NCBI GenBank assembly: GCA_025997755.1
Contig: BNVA01000067.1
Coordinates: forward strand, 1-10,142
Reading direction: 5' to 3'
DNA from: Spirochaetia bacterium
GTDB lineage: Bacteria; Spirochaetota; Spirochaetia; Treponematales; Breznakiellaceae
DNA: 10,142 nt
Below the pieces are notes generated by a model. It had not been told where the DNA came from, ran no database searches, and worked only from the letters and a program-made list of their open reading frames with translations. Each line of letters starts with the position of its first letter. Position 1 is the stretch's first letter. Below are positions 5,508-10,142 of this stretch, in pieces. Both the position numbers and the translations under genes were made by a program.

Positions 5508-5814
5508 TATGTCTTTGTATGCGTCTAGCTCACCATCGGTGTAGAGGTACTTGTACCGGTCTTTTGAATTTGTACCGTACCAGTTTTCTTTGTTGCGGCC
5601 ATGAAACCGAATATATGACGTATCGGCAGTTATTACAGGCTTGAATGTTGGCAGCTTTAGGAATTGAGTAGTAAGTAAAGTCCAACTCAAGAGCGTTAAA
5701 ATGTTTGGCATAGTATGACAGCAATTCATCATGCCGGATTCTTGGCTGGTAAAAGACTTCCGCCCAATCTTTGGGATAATCATAACCGCAAGTGCCGATT
5801 AGAAGTTTGCTCAT
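5460..5814 (-). pseudogene. DUF72 (YecE-like) gene with internal deletion and frameshift
   Basis: The first part (from ATG 5814) has the DUF72 N-terminus: Ile-Gly-Thr-Cys-Gly-Tyr-Asp-Tyr-Pro-Lys-Asp-Trp, then Glu-Leu-Asp-Phe-Thr-Tyr-Tyr-Ser-Ile-Pro. Near 5650-5670 the match moves to another frame, which reads the C-terminal signature Tyr-Ile-Arg-Phe-His-Gly-Arg-Asn-Lys-Glu-Asn-Trp-Tyr-Gly and Arg-Tyr-Lys-Tyr-Leu-Tyr. About 130 residues between them are missing compared with the usual length of about 240, and the end is lost where the palindromic element begins (5507). It starts 20 bp after umuC and was probably the third gene of that operon. The intact family is a TIM-barrel of unclear function. 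It is not expected to work here. Confidence 0.8.
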
Positions 5815-5833
5815 AGTTTTGATTAACCTTTAA

Positions 5834-7105
5834 TTATCCTACTTTAGGAATGTCGCTAAGAAGTGTTGTGTAGCACGGTGATAATAGCTCACGCTTCATT
5901 ATCCAGGGGGCGTGTTCGTTGTCGTCGTTATGCGATTTTGCAAGGTCTCTCATTCCTAAATGGATTGTGCCGCGTCCGTATTTGTTATTGATTTTATCAA
6001 AGGCTTTCATTATTTTCTCGTTCTTTTCTTTGCCGCTTGTGTCCTCGAATAAGTCTTGTTGTATGTTTTTATCGGGTATTAAGCCGTCTAGGGCTATTAA
6101 AACTTTCCTGTAGTTGTAACCTTTTCGGTATATTTGACGCAGTAATTCAACTGCGGTGTGCGATATATCGGGTAAAAAAGATGTCGGCACCTTTAGCGCG
6201 GCAGTTGCGCTATTGCTGTATTGTACGCCTTCCCCATAAGGGCTTGTCATTAGGTATACGGTAACGTATCTGGCGGCTATTTTATCTGCACGTAAGCGTT
6301 TTACTGCCTCCTGCGCGTGTTCCGATAGAGGTGTTATTATTTCGTTCAGATGATGTACCGCACTGGAAAAACTACGTGAGACTATTATATTTTGATGGGC
6401 TTTATGTTCTGTTTTTGTAATGGCACTTATACCGTTTAATTCCTGCACCGTTCGAAACCCCATGATTGTCAAATGTTTTTTAGCTTTATCAAGAGGATAA
6501 TTTTTTAAATCAAGGGCGGTATGTACGTTCTGGCTTGATAATAATTTTGCCTTGCTTCTGCCTATGCCCCAAATGTCGCAGGCAGGATAATTTTTAAGTA
6601 TTTCATCTTGATCGAGTTTTGACCATTCGCATATACCGTCATAATTCTTTGCAAGTTTGTTACAAAGTTTTGCTAATGTTTTTGTCGGCGCAATGCCTAC
6701 CGAAACAGGGATTCCGGTTTCTAATTTTACGGTGTTTCTAATGCCGCGCCCAATTTCCGAATAGTCCGCATTGTTCCAGTCCGGAAAATATAAAAAGCTC
6801 TCATCAATGGAGTACATTTCAACATCAATAGCGTAGCGATTGTAGATTACATTTACTCGTGCGCACATATCGGCGTATAATGTGTAGTTGCTTGAAAAAA
6901 CGGCAACTTCGGCAGCATCAAGTTTCTGTTTGTTTTTGAAGTAAATATCCCCACGCTTAAATCCTTTATCCTTTGCTTCCTGTGTCAATGCAATGATGAT
7001 ACCGTCATTGTTGGTTAATACCACAATCGGCTTACCGCTAAGGTCAGGGCGAAAAAGACGCTCGCAAGAGGCATAAAAAGAATTGCCGTCAATGTGCATA
7101 ATCAT
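5834..7105 (-). CDS. umuC: UmuC-type Y-family translesion DNA polymerase
   Basis: A full-length 423-residue Pol V catalytic subunit that copies damaged DNA with low fidelity. Metal ligands are visible at Asp6 (His-Ile-Asp-Gly-Asn-Ser-Phe-Tyr) and Asp101-Glu102 (Tyr-Ser-Ile-Asp-Glu-Ser-Phe). Tyr11 lies at the steric-gate position. A helix-hairpin-helix follows (about 173-195), then the little-finger domain (about 240-345), a beta-clamp-binding Gln-Gln-Asp-Leu-Phe (349-353), and the DUF4113 tail ending Leu-Ser-Pro-Cys-Tyr-Thr-Thr. The start overlaps the end of the UmuD-like gene by 17 bp with GAGG upstream, so expression is coupled. ATG 7099 is an alternative start. Transcription is expected from the divergent promoter at 7559-7587. 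No catalytic residue is missing. Confidence 0.95.
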   Translation of the reverse strand: MIMHIDGNSFYASCERLFRPDLSGKPIVVLTNNDGIIIALTQEAKDKGFKRGDIYFKNKQKLDAAEVAVFSSNYTLYADMCARVNVIYNRYAIDVEMYSIDESFLYFPDWNNADYSEIGRGIRNTVKLETGIPVSVGIAPTKTLAKLCNKLAKNYDGICEWSKLDQDEILKNYPACDIWGIGRSKAKLLSSQNVHTALDLKNYPLDKAKKHLTIMGFRTVQELNGISAITKTEHKAHQNIIVSRSFSSAVHHLNEIITPLSEHAQEAVKRLRADKIAARYVTVYLMTSPYGEGVQYSNSATAALKVPTSFLPDISHTAVELLRQIYRKGYNYRKVLIALDGLIPDKNIQQDLFEDTSGKEKNEKIMKAFDKINNKYGRGTIHLGMRDLAKSHNDDNEHAPWIMKRELLSPCYTTLLSDIPKVG

Positions 7106-7544
7106 TTATGCCTGACCTCACTACCCCAAATATTTCTATACCATGGCTTGCCGGAATATCAGTTTGTCCGTTTGTGAAAAAAGTTTTGTTACCGTGGTTT
7201 CGCAATTCACGGCATAGGAAATTACCATCATTCATTATAACAACAAGACTGCCGTTTGTGGGTTTTACAGAACGGTCTATTACGAGGAGGGTTCCGTCAA
7301 AAATACCGTAGGCTGCCATATCGGACGAAATGGAACGCATAAGAAATGTTGCGGGCGGATTGCGAACTAGGATCGAATTAAAGTCGAAGTTTTTTGCCTC
7401 ATAGCCTTGCGCAGGACTTGCAAAGCCGGTTGCTTTCGGGGGCGATGCGGAGGTATTCCCCGAATTTTGTGCAGCTAAAGACTGTGAGATTGGATGTATC
7501 GAGAGGGGCATACCCTCAATTTGAGTTTTTACCATTCTTGACAA
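7089..7544 (-). CDS. umuD: UmuD-like protein lacking the Ser-Lys catalytic dyad
   Basis: About 150 residues, homologous to UmuD, the S24-family partner of UmuC that normally cuts itself after DNA damage. The cleavage region Thr39-Gly40-Phe-Ala-Ser-Pro-Ala aligns with E. coli Cys24-Gly25-Phe-Pro-Ser-Pro-Ala, and Ala-Thr-Phe-Leu-Met-Arg-Ser with the strand before Ser60. However, Gly-Asp-Ser-Met is replaced by Ser-Ser-Asp-Met, putting Asp75 at the nucleophile position. Lys97 is replaced by Arg112, at the same 37-residue spacing. Ser73 and Ser74 lie nearby but out of register. Self-cleavage by the standard mechanism is not expected. Start is uncertain: TTG 7544 has a weak AGG upstream, and ATG 7535 and ATG 7511 are alternatives. 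It lies in an operon with umuC. Confidence 0.85.
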   Translation of the reverse strand: MSRMVKTQIEGMPLSIHPISQSLAAQNSGNTSASPPKATGFASPAQGYEAKNFDFNSILVRNPPATFLMRSISSDMAAYGIFDGTLLVIDRSVKPTNGSLVVIMNDGNFLCRELRNHGNKTFFTNGQTDIPASHGIEIFGVVRSGINDYAH

Positions 7545-7566
7545 ATACCTGAATGAAAAATATACT
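7538..7566 (+). promoter_or_regulatory. Near-consensus sigma-70 promoter for the LexA/CI-like repressor
   Basis: TTGACA (7538-7543), a 17-bp spacer and TATACT (7561-7566). Transcription should start near 7573-7574, which coincides with the in-frame ATG at 7574. The -10 box overlaps the left edge of the palindromic operator by three bases, consistent with autorepression. Confidence 0.85.
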
Positions 7567-7587
7567 TTGCAATATGCAAAGTGTCAA
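7559..7587 (-). promoter_or_regulatory. Near-consensus sigma-70 promoter for umuDC
   Basis: On the - strand TTGACA (7587-7582), a 17-bp spacer and TATATT (7564-7559) predict a start near 7550-7552, just before the UmuD-like gene. It overlaps the repressor promoter, so the two -10 boxes share four bases (7561-7564). The whole 17-bp spacer is occupied by the palindromic operator. Confidence 0.8.
7564..7582. promoter_or_regulatory. Perfect 8-3-8 palindromic operator between repressor and umuDC
   Basis: ACTTTGCA-ATA-TGCAAAGT is a perfect inverted repeat. It covers the end of the + strand -10 box through the transcription start, and fills the spacer of the - strand promoter. This is the size and symmetry expected for a dimeric HTH repressor, and the divergent repressor is the obvious ligand. 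No second exact copy was noticed in the window by eye. Confidence 0.8.
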
Positions 7588-8215
7588 TAAGGCAGACGCA
7601 AAAAATTTTAGAAAGGTGCTTGAGCGGTCTGGACTGTCAGCTCGGGAGTTCGGAGAGACTCTTGGGATTTCGGAAAGCTATGTATCGAATATTCTGCATG
7701 GTGCGCGGAGCCTTTCCCGTGAGGTTCTACGCGGGTTGGCGGAAAAATACGGTGTTAATCTGAACGATTTTATAATGGCAGGGGAAAGCGGTAAAACCGC
7801 CGAGACAGCCTATATTGAGTTATTCCGGCAGGAGGCGGCAGCCGGTCGCGGTGCGGAAATTGCTGAGTTTACGGAACGTGAAAAAATTGCAATACCGCAA
7901 TCAGTTATTGCTCCTCATAGGGAAACTACTATCAAAGCGGTTGTGGTACGCGGCGATTCCATGACAGGGGCGCATATTTTTGAGGGGGATTATGTGCTTT
8001 TTAATACCGGCGATACCGAGGGTGAAAATATTTTTGTGTTATCGGTAGAAAACACACTTTTGGTAAAACGAGTTGTCTTTGATACGTTAAAGAAAACGCT
8101 CACCCTTTTAAGCGAAAATCCTGCATATCCTCCACGCATTATCGAAGGCGAGGATTTGGAAAGAGTGCAGATTTCGGGTAAGGTGATTGCGGTGATTCAT
8201 CGGGTGGCAGGATAA
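7574..8215 (+). CDS. LexA/CI-like self-cleaving HTH repressor (XRE + S24 peptidase)
   Basis: A 213-residue repressor. An XRE-type HTH comes first: Phe-Gly-Glu-Thr-Leu-Gly-Ile-Ser-Glu-Ser-Tyr-Val-Ser-Asn-Ile-Leu-His-Gly. The C-terminal S24 domain has an Ala-Ala-Ala-Gly cleavage site (Ala90-Gly91), the nucleophile Ser129 in Arg-Gly-Asp-Ser-Met, and Lys165 in Leu-Leu-Val-Lys-Arg. All parts for RecA-stimulated autocleavage are intact. ATG 7574 is chosen over ATG 7553 because 7553 lies inside the promoter; this makes the mRNA leaderless or nearly so. It likely represses itself and umuDC from the shared operator and releases both after DNA damage. By domain type it resembles phage CI/HdiR-like repressors more than chromosomal LexA, which has a different winged-helix DNA-binding domain. 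Confidence 0.9.
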   Translation: MQSVNKADAKNFRKVLERSGLSAREFGETLGISESYVSNILHGARSLSREVLRGLAEKYGVNLNDFIMAGESGKTAETAYIELFRQEAAAGRGAEIAEFTEREKIAIPQSVIAPHRETTIKAVVVRGDSMTGAHIFEGDYVLFNTGDTEGENIFVLSVENTLLVKRVVFDTLKKTLTLLSENPAYPPRIIEGEDLERVQISGKVIAVIHRVAG

Positions 8216-8225
8216 GGTGATACTA

Positions 8226-8363
8226 CTATAAAATCTTAAAAAAAGACCACTCCAGTAAATTATTTTCGCCAATAGAACTATCTGCAAGTCCAAGCCCCAA
8301 CGCAACAAGTTCATCATCAGTGCAGATTATCTGCAATATATTTACTTTGAGAAAAACAAGCAT
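8226..8363 (-). pseudogene. doc: C-terminal remnant of a Doc/Fic-family toxin
   Basis: 45 codons from ATG 8363. The sequence Met-Leu-Val-Phe-Leu-Lys-Val-Asn, then Thr-Asp-Asp-Glu-Leu-Val-Ala-Leu-Gly-Leu-Gly-Leu-Ala-Asp and a Glu-Trp near the end, matches the last third of death-on-curing toxins. That part follows the catalytic His-Pro-Phe-x-x-Gly-Asn motif. The catalytic motif is absent and an in-frame stop lies just upstream. A clean AGGAG precedes the ATG, 8 bases away, so a short peptide could still be made. It lies 11 bp downstream of the gene at 8375 and would be co-transcribed with it. Fic fold recognition is from pattern memory and should be confirmed. Confidence 0.6.
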
Positions 8364-8374
8364 TTCCAAAACTC

Positions 8375-8662
8375 CTATTCATCCGCAAGCATGATTTTTA
8401 TAACCAGATCGCGGTTATCACAATCTATCAAACAGTATCGTAATTTAATCAATTCCGATTCACGTTCACCGGTTTTTAAAACAACGGAAAAGTCCTGGCT
8501 TGATTGTGGTGTCTTTTGTGATACAAATTGACATAGCACCGAAATCAGTTCATTCAGCCGCTTTTCCGTTGTCTGCCCCAGTTGTTCTAATTCCCTTGTG
8601 GGAATTATATATTGTTCGTAAAGTCGATTAGAAATAAGAAACGGCATAAAAAATGCTACCAT
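8375..8662 (-). CDS. Hypothetical protein of the repeated module (copy B)
   Basis: A 95-residue protein if started at ATG 8662, where an AGGG-like SD lies about 10 bases upstream. ATG 8647 is also possible, and the frame itself opens further to a TTG at 8698. The N-terminus is hydrophobic (Met-Val-Ala-Phe-Phe-Met-Pro-Phe-Leu). A helical, probably coiled region follows (Arg-Glu-Leu-Glu-Gln-Leu-Gly through Leu-Asn-Glu-Leu-Ile-Ser), then a mixed C-terminus. A deleted copy occurs at 4650-4722. It lies directly before the Doc-like remnant, where an antitoxin would be expected, but it shows no Phd/AbrB-type motif. Not recognised; possibly antitoxin, possibly unrelated. Confidence 0.55.
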   Translation of the reverse strand: MVAFFMPFLISNRLYEQYIIPTRELEQLGQTTEKRLNELISVLCQFVSQKTPQSSQDFSVVLKTGERESELIKLRYCLIDCDNRDLVIKIMLADE

Positions 8663-8679
8663 GCAAAAAATGCCCTGTG

Positions 8680-8696
8680 GTCGCTTTGAAGGCGAC
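8680..8696. promoter_or_regulatory. Small hairpin with compensatory change (copy B)
   Basis: GTCGC-TTTGAAG-GCGAC, the partner of 4701-4717. Relative to copy A, the second base of the 5' arm (C to T) and its partner in the 3' arm (G to A) have both changed while the 7-base loop is identical. It sits 4 bases from terminator 8701-8730. Confidence 0.45.
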
Positions 8697-8700
8697 AAGT

Positions 8701-8730
8701 AAAAGCCGCAGAGCTTACTCCGCGGCTTTT
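8701..8730. terminator. Bidirectional terminator of the membrane-peptide gene (copy B)
   Basis: Identical stem to 4721-4750: AAAAGCCGC/GCGGCTTTT with inner GAG/CTC. It lies 25 bases beyond the stop of the - strand membrane-peptide gene. Downstream T-rich sequence differs between copies while the stem is unchanged. Confidence 0.8.
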
Positions 8731-8755
8731 ATTTGTTGTTTTTCACGATTGCTAA

Positions 8756-8929
8756 TTATTTAAGATAGAAACTGCATCCTGCTAATTTCAGCAACGCACC
8801 TGCTGCCAAAACAATGCAGCCGCAAACCGCAATACCTTTTGCATACGGCTTCATGTCATTCCAAACCTGCCCAGCCAACTCGACAGCCGTTTCCGCTTTG
8901 ACCTCTTTTTCAATTTCAGTGTTTTCCAT
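8756..8929 (-). CDS. Small single-pass membrane protein, copy B
   Basis: A 57-residue paralogue of the protein at 4763-4948. It shares the acidic N-terminus and the same hydrophobic segment (about 32-50), and differs at two internal residues (Val for Ile, Asn for Lys) and in the last few residues after the Gly-Cys. ATG 8929 has AGAGAGG at good spacing; a longer open frame reaching 9091 crosses the palindromic leader and is not used. The leader lacks the extra 10 bp of copy A. High identity over both gene and leader indicates recent duplication or recombination. Function is unknown. Confidence 0.75.
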   Translation of the reverse strand: MENTEIEKEVKAETAVELAGQVWNDMKPYAKGIAVCGCIVLAAGALLKLAGCSFYLK

Positions 8930-9068
8930 AAAATACCTCTCTCCTACAAAATTTAGACAAGTTTTTACCTCATCTATCACACAACTGCGTGTATGATAAT
9001 GCCAATATATCACTGCTAAGACGACGCCTGATGTCGCAGCGTGTAAAATATTTTGTGATATAACTTGC
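8930..9068 (-). repeat. Repeated upstream region with complete palindromic element (copy B)
   Basis: This is the most complete copy. The element at 9001-9068 has arms GCCAATATATCAC and GTGATATAACTTGC that pair over the perfect core TATATCAC/GTGATATA (9006-9013 with 9055-9062), with bulges outside it. Inside are CGAC...GTCG with a 7-base spacer and the palindrome AAAATATTTT (9045-9054). Copies occur at 4949-5054 (left half) and 5421-5507. Each lies upstream of a short membrane-protein gene on the - strand. Promoter, RNA leader or recombination site are all possible; no well-spaced promoter was identified within it. Confidence 0.7.
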
Positions 9069-9076
9069 GGCGGTCT

Positions 9077-9104
9077 TTTTTGATTAGGCAAAAAATGCTA
9101 TGAT
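9077..9104 (+). promoter_or_regulatory. Weak promoter candidate before the small ORF at 9131
   Basis: TATGAT (9099-9104) is a good -10, with a poor -35 (TTTTTG at 9077-9082, 16-bp spacer). A start near 9111 would leave a 20-base leader containing AGGGGG (9121-9126) before ATG 9131. Only the -10 and SD are convincing. Confidence 0.35.
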
Positions 9105-9130
9105 GAAAAGGTATACCGAAAGGGGGAATA

Positions 9131-9250
9131 ATGAATAAACGCCGAATTAAAATGTTTGTGAGCCTCTATGAAAACCTTCTTGTTTTGCGGGAGACGTTTG
9201 TGGAGTATCTTACCGATATTCTTCCGAGAGATATGGGAACAAAGATATAA
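9131..9250 (+). CDS. Short ORF, probable 5' part of a split HEPN-like gene
   Basis: 39 residues with a good SD (AGGGGG, 4 bases before ATG 9131). The sequence is helical: Phe-Val-Ser-Leu-Tyr-Glu-Asn-Leu-Leu-Val-Leu-Arg-Glu-Thr-Phe-Val-Glu-Tyr-Leu. It then stops with TAA at 9248-9250. The overlapping -1 frame continues without a break into Asn-Lys-Asp-Asn-Leu-Phe-Tyr-Lys-Ile-Lys-Leu-Ile-Arg-Asn-Asp-Val-Ser-His, the end of a HEPN-type fold. The likeliest reading is one gene broken by deletion or frameshift. A free-standing small protein is the alternative. Confidence 0.5.
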   Translation: MNKRRIKMFVSLYENLLVLRETFVEYLTDILPRDMGTKI

Positions 9251-9252
9251 AT

Positions 9253-9723
9253 TTGTTTTATAAAATCAAACTAATACGGAATGATGTTTCACACCCAAAC
9301 GAAAGTAATTTACAGACAAATGATTTTAAACGATACATCGGCTACATTATTGAATTTTCAAGGATAATTGATGCCGAAAAAGACTATGTAAACCGGCTCA
9401 ATAAATTAATAACAAAAAATAGTCCAAGTATCAAGAATGAAGAAAGCTCGAACGATAAACGGGCAAAAATACTTAACCTTATCGAAACAAAATTGGTTGA
9501 ACCTGCGCTTGGATGTCCGAATTTAGATGAGAATATAAAAGAAAGTCTTGTTCGAACGCTTATCAGATTTGAGATTTCGGAAACGCTTGAGGATGTTAAT
9601 AATTTTTTCAAAGGCGCTTTAGCATCATCGCGCGGCGAACAGGTTTATAAAGAGCTAAAAAACAATAACTTGCTTGCGCTTGAAGATTTACGCGCTGACT
9701 TTAATAGTATCTACTATTCGTGA
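9253..9723 (+). pseudogene. HEPN-like C-terminal part, frameshifted from the ORF at 9131
   Basis: About 156 codons. An Arg-Asn-Asp-Val-Ser-His motif (Arg-x4-His) near the start fits the catalytic RX4-6H signature of HEPN ribonucleases, found in toxins and defence proteins, but one short motif is weak evidence. The rest is helical and soluble, with Asn-Leu-Ile-Glu-Thr-Lys-Leu-Val-Glu-Pro and a Leu-Glu-Asp-Val-Asn-Asn-Phe-Phe segment. The frame starts at TTG 9253 with no SD and is open upstream through Tyr-Gly-Asn-Lys-Asp-Asn-Leu, so it probably continues the preceding ORF in a shifted frame. It ends 11 bp from the convergent channel remnant. Confidence 0.45.
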
Positions 9724-9734
9724 TGGCGTGAGTT

Positions 9735-9944
9735 TCATTCAATCTCTTTCCCGCAATGCGGGCAGATTTGCTTACATTTTTTTCCAGTATCTAGTTCTTT
9801 TATGAAACCGGAACTTATTATACCGGAAGGCAGCGCAATTAATCCTATTCCCAATATTCCGATAATTCCGCTTAATATTCTTCCGGCTGTTGTAATAGGA
9901 AAAACATCGGCATTTCCGGTAAATGTTCCAACAGCCCACCACAT
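9735..9944 (-). pseudogene. Pore/S6 end of a voltage-gated-type K+ channel, filter deleted
   Basis: The reading matches the end of a bacterial Kv-like channel: Met-Trp-Trp-Ala-Val at the pore helix, Asp-Val-Phe-Pro-Ile-Thr-Thr-Ala-Gly-Arg after the filter, then the S6 helix Ile-Ile-Gly-Ile-Leu-Gly-Ile-Gly-Leu-Ile-Ala-Leu-Pro-Ser-Gly-Ile-Ile. The tail is a zinc-ribbon-like Cys-Pro-His-Cys-Gly-Lys. The Thr-Val-Gly-Tyr-Gly selectivity filter is missing: the pore reads Thr-Phe-Thr-Gly-Asn-Ala-Asp, about two residues short. S1-S5 are absent and an in-frame TGA lies directly before the ATG. The upstream side is replaced by an unrelated ORF in another frame. It cannot be a selective channel. Confidence 0.75.
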
Positions 9945-10142
9945 TCATTGGCAATTTGTTCTGATTTATCGGTTAGTTTACCGTCCTCAGACAAGATAGG
10001 TGTATCAAGCAATGTTTTTATTGCACCTGCGATAGAAGCAGAAGCCGCGACAATTTGCTTTTCTTCCGATGTGAATGTAGCATAATTTTCACCACTTTTT
10101 ACAATAATAGCCTCCAATTGATGAATGAGTGGTGTGAAAACT
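9872..10142 (-). CDS. Hypothetical protein running off the right edge (3' part)
   Basis: The frame is open from the window edge (10142) to the stop at 9872, so the start is outside or is the TTG at 10117. The readable part has Ile-Ile-Val-Lys-Ser-Gly, Thr-Phe-Thr-Ser-Glu-Glu-Lys, a small-residue helix Ala-Ala-Ser-Ala-Ser-Ile-Ala-Gly-Ala-Ile-Lys, and Asp-Thr-Pro-Ile-Leu-Ser-Glu-Asp-Gly-Lys. The last 25 or so codons lie on DNA that encodes the channel remnant in another frame. The natural C-terminus is therefore probably lost at a junction near 9940, and the present tail is read-through. The family is not recognised. Confidence 0.5.
   Translation of the reverse strand, partial: VFTPLIHQLEAIIVKSGENYATFTSEEKQIVAASASIAGAIKTLLDTPILSEDGKLTDKSEQIANECGGLLEHLPEMPMFFLLQQPEEY

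Noticed and set aside
5834..7105. UmuC as an inactivated polymerase to match the altered UmuD
   Set aside because: Catalytic Asp6, Asp101 and Glu102, the clamp-binding motif and the C-terminal domain are all present and the frame is unbroken.
9001..9068. Integron attC site, given the imperfect palindrome and small-gene array
   Set aside because: The GTTRRRY and RYYYAAC core sites are not present, no integron integrase is visible, and elements do not sit at every gene boundary. A different recombination site remains possible.
8756..9091. 111-codon version of the copy-B membrane protein
   Set aside because: The extra N-terminal codons translate the palindromic leader, which is also present where no such extension is possible; ATG 8929 has the proper SD.
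1..10142. CRISPR array, retron, DGR, rRNA or tRNA genes
   Set aside because: No regularly spaced repeats with unique spacers, no reverse transcriptase, and no tRNA cloverleaf or rRNA sequence was seen on either strand.

Overview
The window is an AT-rich accessory region of a bacterial genome. Genes are small, Shine-Dalgarno (SD) sites are strong (AGGAGG type), the coding strand switches repeatedly, and there are repeats and gene remnants. No rRNA, tRNA, CRISPR array or housekeeping operon is visible. The host cannot be named from sequence alone. A host-associated, low-GC anaerobe such as a spirochaete (Treponema-like) would fit the style, but this is a weak guess.

Layout. (1) Positions 1-564 hold no convincing complete gene. 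They contain the probable end of an insertion sequence (two GGACATTTCTATTG repeats) and then a stretch rich in nested inverted repeats that could be a structured RNA. (2) Positions 565-4557 (+ strand) look like the replication and control half of a mobile element. A small excisionase-like HTH protein, a small unknown protein and a RepA/AAA_25-type ATPase come first. Next are an origin-like palindromic intergenic region and a Rep-like protein, then a second small HTH protein translationally coupled to a second Rep-like protein. No integrase or relaxase is visible here. (3) Positions 4650-5507 (- strand) carry a degraded copy of a repeated module, two small membrane-anchored proteins and a shared upstream element. 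(4) Positions 5460-7544 (- strand) form an error-prone repair operon: a UmuD-like protein, a full-length UmuC polymerase (Pol V type), and a DUF72 gene reduced to two pieces. (5) Facing it on the + strand is an intact self-cleaving LexA/CI-like repressor. (6) Positions 8226-9068 (- strand) carry the better-preserved copy of the repeated module and the C-terminal stub of a Doc/Fic toxin. (7) Positions 9131-10142 are gene debris: a split HEPN-like gene, the pore end of a potassium channel without its selectivity filter, and a gene running off the right edge.

How it works together. The clearest circuit is the damage-response switch at 7538-7587. Two near-consensus promoters point in opposite directions and overlap, and a perfect 8-3-8 palindrome sits in both. 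One dimer of the divergent repressor could silence itself and umuDC together, and RecA-stimulated self-cleavage would release both. The UmuD partner has lost both catalytic residues (Ser to Asp, Lys to Arg), whereas the repressor keeps its own Ser-Lys pair and Ala-Gly cleavage site.

The second unusual system is the family of short membrane peptides. Two are near-identical and one is unrelated in sequence, and all three lie downstream of copies of the same roughly 70-bp imperfect palindrome. In two places the module also carries a conserved terminator and a small hairpin with a compensatory base-pair change. The many fragments at repeat boundaries suggest that the region is recombined often.
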